From contig NC_090023.1 of the NCBI RefSeq assembly GCF_037176765.1, positions 216,440,506-216,504,505 of the forward strand: 64,000 nucleotides of DNA. Reading direction: 5' to 3'. Shown here piece by piece: positions 45,759 through 64,000 of the stretch. Every line of letters begins with the position of its first letter. The first letter of the stretch is position 1. Source of the stretch: Anolis sagrei (Eukaryota; Chordata; Lepidosauria; Squamata; Anolidae). Under the pieces are notes generated by a model. The model was not told the origin of the DNA. It ran no database searches and worked only from the letters and a program-made list of their open reading frames with translations. The position numbers and the translations under genes were made by a program.

Positions 45759-46108
45759 CTAAGTCCTCAAACTAAAGCCCGGGGGCCGGATGCAGCCCTC
45801 CAAGGTTATTTACCCGGCCCCCGCTCAGGGTCAACCTAAGTTTGAAATGACTTGAAAGCACACAACAATCCTATCTCATCAGCCAAAAGCAGGTCCACAC
45901 TTCCTATTGAAATATTAATAAGTTTATATTTGTTAGAATTGTTCTTCATTTTAATTATTGTATTGTTTTTAAGTGTTGCATTACAAGTAAGATATGTGCA
46001 GTGTGCATAGGAATTCATTTATTTATTTTTTTCAAATTATAATCTGGCCCTCCAACAGTTTGAGGGACTGTGACCTGGCCCTCTGTTTAAAAAGTTTGTG
46101 GACCCCTG
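45759..46108. mobile_element. hAT-like non-autonomous element
   Basis: taagtcctcaaactaaagcc ... agtttgtggacccctg. Same family as 20738-21105. Flanking duplication imperfect. Confidence 0.75.
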
Positions 46109-46134
46109 GCCTATGATATGATCCCAGATTTGCT

Positions 46135-46800
46135 GCTTAAAACTGTTTAAGGAGCTCCATTGGCTGCCGTTTACCTACTGAGCCCAATTCAAGGTGCAGG
46201 TGCTTACCTACAAAGCCCTAAACGGTTTGGGACCTGCCTACCTGCGTGACCACATCTCCGTATATGAAACCACCCGCTCCCTCCGTTCATCCGGAGAGGC
46301 CCTGCTCATGATTCCACCTGCGTCGCAGGCTCGTTTGGTTGGGGAAGAGAGACAGGGCCTTCTCTGTGGTTGCCCCCCGACTTTGGAACACCCTCCCCAA
46401 AAACATTAGACTAGCACCCACGTTGGCAGTCTTTAGGAAGAACTTGAAGACCTGACTATTCCGATGTGCCTTTCCAGAATAGGATAACCTTCAGCACTAC
46501 ATCCCAGAAGCACTTTATTAGAGTATAAGACTCTCTGCACATTGCACTTGCCCAGAATCCCAACATATCACCTCACACACCCAGCACTTTTTAACCTGTA
46601 CCCGTCATTGGCCCGGCCCTGGTTTTATTGCGTAATAGTGTAATGTTCTGTTTTGTTATTGCTTATGTTTTTAATTTGCTTTGCATTGTATTGTTATTGT
46701 CTGTTGTTGTTGTGTTGAGGCCTTGGCCTTTGTAAGCCGCATCGAGTCCTTCAGGAGATGCTAGCGGGGTACAAATAAAGTTTAATAATAATAATAATAG
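46135..46800 (+). mobile_element. L2-like LINE 3' region, copy 1
   Basis: Frame piece YKALNGLGPAYLRDHISVYE and RSLRSSGEALLMIPPASQAR. 3' end gtaagccgcatcgagtcctt ... gcggggtacaaataaag plus (AAT)n. Confidence 0.8.
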
Positions 46801-47255
46801 GACTCTAAGATCTTCTGGGGAGGCCCTGTTCTCGATCCCGCCTGCGTCACAAGCACGGCTGGCGGGGACGAAGGACAGGGCCTTCTCTGTGGTGGCCCCT
46901 CGGCTGTGGAACGACCTTCCCATGGACGTTAGATCAGCCCCTTCGTTAATGGTGTTTCGTAGAAAACTAAAAACCTGGCTGTTTGAACAGGCATTCGGAT
47001 AAACAGTGCAATGTACACGATGAATATAGGATATAGGAATATAGGAACGGAACTATGGATGACGAATTTGGATCACGATTTGCTAATGTGTTGGTATTGA
47101 TGTGTTATTACCATGTATACTATGTTGTTAATGGTTTTTTAAATTTTGTATGTTGTTGGATTGACTTTTTGCTCTTGTTGTGAACCGCGTTGAGTCGCCT
47201 ACGGGCTGAGAAACTGCGGTATACAAGCAAAGTAAATAAATAAATAAATAAATAA
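46801..47255 (+). mobile_element. L2-like LINE 3' region, copy 2 in tandem
   Basis: Starts within the homologous coding block (tctggggaggccctgttctc) directly after copy 1. Ends gcggtatacaagcaaagtaa and (AAAT)n. Confidence 0.8.
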
Positions 47256-47343
47256 AAAGTCCCCACTGCCAGATAATCTGGAATAAACAGATAACCTGGG
47301 ACCAGATCCTGGGATATAGGGTTTATCTGGAAGGGCACAAGGC

Positions 47344-47461
47344 GGGCCTGGGCAAACTTGGGCCCTCTAGGTGTTTTGGACTTCAGCTCCCACAATTCCT
47401 AACAGCCTAGTTGGGAGTTGAAGTCCAAAACAGCTGGAGGGCCCAAGTTTGCCCAGGCCTG
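47344..47461. mobile_element. Fold-back MITE (family C) beside the promoter
   Basis: gggcctgggcaaacttgggc ... gcccaagtttgcccaggcct. About 118 bp hairpin, 200 bp left of POLL exon 1. Confidence 0.8.
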
Positions 47462-47474
47462 GCCCAAAATCTTT

Positions 47475-47585
47475 CGCTTTCTCTGCCAAAGAGAACTGGG
47501 GGCCTCACCAAATTACAAACATCCTGGATTTCAACAGGAAAGTGGAGTCAAACTGCATTGATTCTGTAGCGCAGATACACCTTGG
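47475..47585 (+). mobile_element. MITE family B fragment
   Basis: ctttctctgccaaagag ... gtggagtcaaactgcattga ... cagatacacctt. Confidence 0.55.
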
Positions 47586-47654
47586 AGAAGATGAATTCAC
47601 AGAGGCGGGGCGCAACCTCCTTGCAGCTGAGGTTCATTCCCTTCATTCACTTAC

Positions 47655-47720
47655 CGGAGGGAGGGGGGAGAGGTGGGCGCAACAGCCGAGGTGGAGGATG
47701 GCGCGCGCACAGGGCGTTCC
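47655..47720 (-). other. POLL: POLL non-coding first exon (right limit uncertain)
   Basis: A strong donor (CCG|GTAAGTG) on the minus strand places the end of an untranslated exon at 47655. It would splice to the 43059 acceptor across a 4.6 kb intron. The transcription start is not visible; 47720 is a guess inside the shared GC-rich promoter. Confidence 0.55.
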
Positions 47721-47789
47721 TTCCGGGTCAGAGCAGCAGAGCCGGAAGTGCCCGGCGGTTGCCGTGGAAACGGGGGCCGCGGCGGCAAC
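47656..47789. promoter_or_regulatory. Bidirectional POLL/DPCD promoter
   Basis: A GC- and CpG-rich stretch lies between the POLL exon 1 donor (47655, minus) and the DPCD start codon (47790, plus). It holds no TATA box, a GCGCGCGC run at 47700, CTTCCGG at 47720-47726, CCGGAAGT at 47742-47749 and an RFX-type X-box at 47758-47771. Both genes must start within this ~130 bp. ETS/GABP-type CCGGAAGT sites are typical of housekeeping bidirectional promoters. Transcription starts are not mapped. Confidence 0.85.
47758..47771 (+). promoter_or_regulatory. RFX X-box
   Basis: GTTGCCGTGGAAAC is an imperfect palindrome matching the RFX-family X-box, two half-sites GTTGCC and GGAAAC around a 2 bp spacer. 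It lies 18 bp upstream of the DPCD start codon. X-boxes mark ciliary genes, in line with the DPCD role. Confidence 0.75.
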
Positions 47790-58623
<10,834 letters not shown>

Positions 58624-59563
58624 TCAACCAATACAGAATGCTTTTTCTCCCTGTACATATTTTGTTACTTTTACTTTTTACTATTTGCTAAACATGTTGG
58701 ATGGAGATACATTTGTTGGGAAATTATTTAGTGATCTTCATATATGCTGCATGAACACCGCTGTTGACACCCAGCCTGTGTGAAAAGGAACAGTTTTCTA
58801 GAGGTAAGGCTTTCAGGAATTTGTTTTCAACACTCCTGGATGAACAAAAAGCTGTCATATTAGCACAAGTACCTTTATACATTAGTTATTTTAGAAATCT
58901 ACAACTTGGTTTTTGACAGCTCTTGAGAATGTGAGTGCACCTTACATTAAATGGCTACAACTTCTCCTTAACTGCTGAGTAAGGGTAATATTGAGGGAAG
59001 GGCCAAGCAAAAAATCTTAGATGTATCTGCAGTTACCTTTGCATTTACTAAAAAGATGTCAATACTTGAATTTTCTCCAAAACATAGGATGTCTGGTATT
59101 TCTCCTTCTACCATTTGTGCCATAGAAAGCTCTTATATATACTTGGTGTGTAAGTTGAGGGCAGGCTTTAGGGTCAAACTGTGAATTTTGATATGACCCG
59201 TGTATAAGTCAGGAATCATTCAATAGAGAGGGGAAAGCACCAGCATGGCCTCAGCAGGCCAGTACATTTTTCCACCCAGACATTCCAGAAGGCTCTGCTT
59301 TAAAAAGGTGATTCTCCCTCTTTTGATACAAATTAAAGTATGGTATTAACTTTTATTTTTAAAAGGAGCTGTCCCATTCTTAGAGTGGCATGGTGAAAAC
59401 TGAGAGCATAGTCTATCCTGGGAGAGGTTATAAGAAGTACTGACCCACCCCCACCCCTTTCAATGAATGTACTTGTCATCACATGCTATCATTTATACCA
59501 CATTTTGATTCTGTGTGAGTTTTTTTCTCTTTCACTGATATGGAAAATATGCAAGCATATAAA

Positions 59564-59851
59564 TGTTGAGTATCCCTTATCCGAAATTCTTGGGACCAGA
59601 AGTGCTTTGGATTTTTGAATATTTGCATATACACAAGAAGAATATATTAGAAATTGGTCTGAACATGAAATCTGTTTATGTTTTATATACACATAACTTG
59701 GAGTCAATTTTATCTACAATAATTTTAACGGTTTTGTGCTTGAAACAGTTTGTGTACATAGAACTATCATAAAGCAAAGGTTCATAAGTCCAGCTACCCA
59801 AGTGGACAATTTTGGATTTTGAACGACCAGATAAGGGACGCTCAACCTTCA
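59564..59851. mobile_element. pogo/Tigger-like (MER2-type) MITE, near complete
   Basis: GTTGAGTATCCCTTATCCGA at the left and its inverse GATAAGGGACGCTCAACCTT at the right. Internal ccagaagtgctttggatttt and gctacccaagtggacaattt. It lies between the DPCD and FBXW4 3' ends. Confidence 0.8.
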
Positions 59852-61015
59852 TAAGCCGCCTGCTTGCCTACTCTATGAGAAATATTTTCTTCATCAGAGA
59901 GACACATAGGAGCAGAAGGTGTGCTTGCATACCTTTATGCTGCCAGGAACCACAATATCTGAAAATTTCAGTTACATCTGGTGCTTTTGCTCCCAATTGT
60001 ACAAGCACAGTCATTTCTCACCTCACACGGAAATAGCAGCTATTAAAATGTAATAGTAACAAATAAGATCAATAAGTGGAAACTACAACAAAATGTAGTC
60101 AGTATTCTGGGTTTTCACCATTTAATCCCTCTTCCAGCACTGCTTCCTCCATTCTCTGGGTATCTGGAACTAAGAACTGTACTGTTTACAAGGGGGAAGC
60201 TATTCATTGGTCTTACTTATGAGGGCTAATTTTGGATTTTGTTGGTGCCATTCTCAGTCTGTGCTGTGTTCTGCAGTTATACATTCTGAGCATATATAAA
60301 GGGAGTTCCATTATTACTACAGTTGGCTGAACCTCACATACCTTGATTTATGGATAAAGAATTCTTGATATTTTAGTGCCGTAATCCATTCAGAGTATCC
60401 CTTATCTTATTGTTTTGTCACTAGTTAGTTAATGGTGTTGAAATCCAAGGGACTGAAACAATACATTTCATGCATTCCGCTTTCACAGTTTATTCAGCAT
60501 GTTGACCTAACAGTATCAATTCAAGGAAGCATTCTGTTCAGTGTCAGACCATAGCTATTACATTTGGTACAACTTGCACAAAGCCACTTAAGGCTTCAGT
60601 CTTAAAACACTCTGTTCATTTATGAGGCAGTGATGAGTATCAGTAAAGCAGAAGTAAAAGGATATTTATCAGCCACTTCACTGTCCAGGGTACTTCCTCC
60701 TAAACTAACACCAGCAGATGAACACAGTGCAACTTGCAGCACACAAAGGTGGATGTTAAAAAAGACTGCACACATCTTCAGTTTTCCTGAATGATGTTTT
60801 CATATAAATAAAGCCAGCAACAGAACCCCCATATGTATAAAATAAGAGTCGGCAGGAGACCTTACTCTTAATGAAACCAGAAGGCAAGTATATTTCTCTA
60901 CACAGGGTTTTCCTTAGCACTTTGTGATTTTCAGTCTGCTTGTTGTCTGAAAGACATTTTCTTCTTTGTACTCCCTGAGCTGGATATCAGATCTGCAAGT
61001 CCAGGGCAATCTCTG
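59852..61015. other. DPCD-FBXW4 convergent intergenic and FBXW4 3' UTR
   Basis: No repeat recognised in most of it. From about 60490 to 61015 it is probably FBXW4 3' UTR, judged by the poly(A) signal at 60489. Confidence 0.45.
60489..60494 (-). terminator. Candidate FBXW4 polyadenylation signal AATAAA
   Basis: An AATAAA on the minus strand about 520 bases past the FBXW4 stop, in sequence free of recognised repeats. The position suits a normal 3' UTR; usage is inferred. Confidence 0.4.
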
Positions 61016-61132
61016 TCAGGAGGTGGTGAAATCGAGGCAATACAGTGCAGATGCCAGACTGGCATAGAGATGCGTGGTGCTGAAGCGTAGACAATAAACA
61101 GGACTGCTAACAGGAGATGACAAGAAGAAGCT
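61016..61132 (-). CDS. FBXW4: FBXW4 terminal exon
   Basis: The exon is 117 nt including the TGA at 61018-61016. It encodes SFFLSSPVSSPVYCLRFSTT and HLYASLASALYCLDFTTS. The SSPVYCLR core matches human; the last residues differ (human ends VLDFQNP). The acceptor is ttttttgcag. Confidence 0.92.
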   Translation of the reverse strand, partial: SFFLSSPVSSPVYCLRFSTTHLYASLASALYCLDFTTS

Positions 61133-62468
61133 CTGCAAAAAAAAATTGACAAATTTGGCACTTAAATCATTTAACCCATTCAGTAGTTAGGAAAATGATA
61201 AAATGGCATGTAGCATCCAACATTTCATTCAGTTCTGTAAATCTACAATTATGACGGTAGCATTACCATTTTTTCTGAGCAATATTAGTTCAAGATAGCA
61301 TCAACAACTTGAAAAATCACAGCTATATATATGAGAGGCACATCTTTAGCTCCTCATTTTTAACTATCAACTCCAATAACCTCCCATCTATCATGGCCAA
61401 TGACAAGACAGTAGGAGCTGCAGTACAAAACGTCCAGTGCCAGAGGTTCCCTATCCTTAGATACATGCATGTATGAAACTGGGCCATGCCCAAAGCTTTC
61501 CCACATATTGTGCCTATAGACAAGAAATTAAAACCTCTTATGCTAGTACTCCAATAGTAAAGTTCATTTTGAATACTTTTTAGCTCTAGAGCAGTGGTTC
61601 TAAACCTGTGGGTCCCCAGGTGTTTTGGACTACAACACTCAGAAATCTCAGCCAGTTTACCAGATGTTGAGATTTCTGGGAGTTGAAGGCCAAAACATGT
61701 GGGGACCCACAGTTTGAGAACCACTGCTCTAAAGGTAAGAGGGATGATGACAATTGACATGTAACATTTCCTCCTAACTTTATTGGAACTGTTGAAGCAT
61801 CCATCGGTCTTTCTACATAAACTCTTATTTAACATAAATATTAGATTTACAAAACAGACTAGGTTTAACAACTTGCACAATACCGTGTCATAAGCTTCAT
61901 AACAGAATGTGTGTTTGAGCTCCATCTCCTCTATCCAAAGCCATGACTATTTCGGTTTACATGGAACTTGGTGCAGTTCACTTTTTAACATCTGAGAACC
62001 TAAGCAATGGTGCCTTACCTGCAAGCATCTAGTTTGCCGTTTATCCCAAAGACGGACCACGCCATAATAAGAGGAGCCACTTGCAATCATGTGATTTCCA
62101 TCGCTCCTAATGCAGTACAGGGCACTATCATGTGGCTCTTCCCATTTTTTGACACATTCCCTTTGTGGAGGAAAAAAAGTTATGTTACAAGTCAAAGTTT
62201 TAAGGCATTCTTCACAGGCCCTTATTTTATTAGTTTTTTAATGATTTTGAAAAGGTACTCAACAAATTTAGCAACAATAGTTTTTTTAAAAAGTAATATA
62301 AAAGAGGAAGCAAACTTCAAGACATACCTTGTGCTTGTCCTTAGGTCCCAGTAGCGAATGTAAGTATCATACCCACAAGACAGCAATGTGGAAGGTGTTT
62401 CATAGAAAACATCCAAGGCTCCAGCTCCCCGGTGGAAATCTGTTCCAAGGGAAGTGACCAGCTGCCCG
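61016..62468 (-). CDS. FBXW4: FBXW4, last three coding exons (partial gene)
   Basis: FBXW4 is an F-box/WD-repeat protein, a presumed SCF ubiquitin-ligase receptor. Only its C-terminal WD repeats lie in the window, in exons 62468-62328, 62160-62019 and 61132-61016. The protein reads GQLVTSLGTDFHRGAGALDV, LLSCGYDTYIRYWDLRTSTR, ECVKKWEEPHDSALYC, SSYYGVVRLWDKRQTRC and SSPVYCLRF...LYCLDFTTS. This aligns with the last ~130 residues of human FBXW4. WD endings RYWD and RLWD are visible. Splice phases are consistent (2, 0, stop). The F-box and upstream repeats lie beyond 64000; I found no further exon at 62.5-64.0 kb. It is convergent with DPCD. Confidence 0.95.
61592..61726. mobile_element. hAT-like fold-back MITE (FBXW4 intron)
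   Basis: CAGTGGTTCTAAACC and GAGAACCACTG ends, with hairpin arms ccaggtgttttggactacaa / ttgaaggccaaaacatgtgg. 8 bp flanks ctctagag (61584-61591) and ctctaaag (61727-61734), one mismatch. Confidence 0.75.
62019..62160 (-). CDS. FBXW4: FBXW4 penultimate exon
   Basis: The exon is 142 nt, acceptor ccacaaag and donor CAG|GTAAGG. It encodes ECVKKWEEPHDSALYCIRSD and GSSYYGVVRLWDKRQTRCLQ, the next WD repeat. Confidence 0.94.
62328..62468 (-). CDS. FBXW4: FBXW4 WD-repeat exon
   Basis: The exon is 141 nt, acceptor gtcttttcag and donor AAG|GTATGT. It encodes GQLVTSLG to RTST and ends in phase 2, giving Arg across the junction. TLLSCGYDTYIRYWDLRTS is almost identical to human. Confidence 0.94.
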
Positions 62469-64000
62469 CTGAAAAGACAAACAGGGAATTACATTAGGCC
62501 TCCTCTTTGATGTACTACTCTTAGATGAGATTGGTTAAATAATGCTAGTGGACAGACCAAGCACATCAATAGCTAAATGTCCAGTTGCAACATTAGCCAT
62601 ACTGCTACTCATAGTTTCCATATGCTGTATTTCTCTGAGCTTCAACCATTTTTTGTACTCTGATAACAGTTTTGTTGTGTTTTGTGGGAGCAAATGTATG
62701 ATCGGCATTAAAGTCTGAGAGTCCATCCCTTTTTAACAAAGCACACCCTGGCAGTATGAGTTGCTTGACAGGACAGATGACCTCAGTTAAGTGGTTGACT
62801 TTTTCATTGAACATTGGGAAATCACCTTCTCAAGAATACTTCTTTAGCTGTGGATTCCTGCACTGGCAAGTGGGTTGGACTCTTCCAACTCTTTGAATCT
62901 TCATTGTGTTAGCCAAGTTTTGCCCCACACACACACACACCCTTCCCACATTAGGCACGAGTGAAATAATATATTCTACAGAAGGTGTGTGTACATATAT
63001 GTATCTGCATGGCACTAACATTAAGGAGCTACAATTTGCCATTGCTTTCCTTGTCGCTTAGGAAAAAATGTTTGGTACCATGTAAAGTGTTTTTCTTGGT
63101 TTCTGATTTTGTCCTGTTCTGAAGAATTGAAGAGGCAATACTTCCACTGGGAAATATTTTACAGCCAATAAGATTTTTCGGGAGCTTCTCTGTAATTATG
63201 AAGAGCAACTCCAGAAGTGTTTCATTTCTTCCCCTCTTAGATTCAGTGGCCCAAAGTAGCTTCAAAACAACTATGCAAAGCTGCCTTCACAAATGCCCCA
63301 TATCATGACCCTGGGTCAAGCTGCTGAACTTTCCAGAGCTATCTCCCAAAATGTATTCAAGAACAACAAAGTGTTAATTACATAAATGAACAAAATTACA
63401 TAAATATATGCCTTTTAGCAATGCCCTACATAAGTTGTCCTAGACAATATAGGTATACCAGCTGAACCTTACCAATTTACTGTATGGTTCTAGAAGTTGG
63501 TGGAACCCAGCCAATTTCCCATTTAGTTTATAGGGGGACAACACTATTTCACTTTTGCCTTCTACTAGCAACAGTGATCTCAGCAAGAATTTAGGATAAA
63601 TGGGAGCCAGCAGAGGTGCCTATGTATAGTAAAAGACTATATATATATATATACACATATGCAAGCAGGTGCAACCCCTGTGACCACTGCCACCCAGGAT
63701 GTGTCAGAAAGGTTGTACACAGCTTGCTATTGGGAATACATGTGTGGAACAAGACTGTGAAAGAAAATAAGAATGGGTACGAAATGAGCATGAAAAGCAA
63801 ATAGATCTAAGGAATAAGAGACTAAAAAAACAACAACAGCCGGGCCCTGGTCCTTCATTACAAGTACAAGGTTTGTCTAGCACAGGGCTCTCTGATTAAT
63901 TAATACACACTCCTAATTGAGGGTCAACATGCCCCATCTGTCCTCCCCCCGCATCTCCCTTACAAGAGAAAGCCAGGCTGCCACAGTTCTCACTACCACT
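62469..64000. other. FBXW4 intron, window edge
   Basis: No further FBXW4 exon was found by looking for WD-type endings on the minus strand. It contains a (CA)n run at 62926-62940 and a (TA)n run at about 63639-63655. Confidence 0.45.

Noticed and set aside
61323-61925. 200-codon minus-strand frame in the FBXW4 intron
   Set aside because: It runs through a hAT-like fold-back MITE, has no homology to FBXW4 and lies between two well-defined exons.
62535-63265. Minus-strand frames that might be further FBXW4 exons
   Set aside because: None matches the expected WD-repeat sequence before GQL, and none has suitable splice phases.

Overview
This is vertebrate nuclear DNA from a squamate reptile, most likely an iguanian lizard such as Anolis. 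The evidence is multi-exon genes with GT/AG introns, a dense mixture of BovB, CR1 and L2-type LINEs, two squamate tRNA-derived SINE families, and many hAT-like, pogo/Tigger-like and fold-back MITEs. The species call is inference from the repeat mix.

Three host genes lie in the right-hand half, in the order and orientation known from the mammalian FGF8 neighbourhood. POLL (DNA polymerase lambda) is on the minus strand from about 47.7 kb down to 29.4 kb. DPCD, a ciliary protein gene, is on the plus strand from 47.8 to 58.6 kb. The last three coding exons of FBXW4 are on the minus strand at 62.5-61.0 kb, and the rest of that gene lies beyond the right edge. POLL and DPCD diverge from one compact GC-rich promoter at 47.66-47.79 kb. 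That promoter holds two ETS-type motifs and an RFX X-box just upstream of the DPCD start. DPCD and FBXW4 are convergent. All eight coding exons of POLL (predicted 578 aa) and all six of DPCD (203 aa) were assembled with consistent splice phases.

The left 29 kb holds no host gene that I can recognise. It is intergenic DNA built largely of mobile elements. The most notable is a 5'-truncated BovB LINE with a long open reverse-transcriptase frame (13.1-15.2 kb), inserted into an older LINE of a different family. Shorter BovB pieces, SINEs and fold-back MITEs surround it. A roughly 500 bp GC-rich stretch with homeodomain-type AT cores at 16.13-16.63 kb stands out from the repeats.

POLL introns carry SINEs, L2-like and Penelope-like fragments, an L1-like 3' end with a 21 bp target duplication, and a hAT element with an exact 8 bp duplication. 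POLL intron 1 (43.1-47.65 kb) contains a pile-up of one palindromic MITE family, part of which became a three-unit 92 bp tandem repeat. I found no convincing CRISPR array, rRNA or functional tRNA, and no wholly new biological system. The best leads are the ciliary-type shared promoter, the GC-rich island, and the nested-element and satellite-birth structures.
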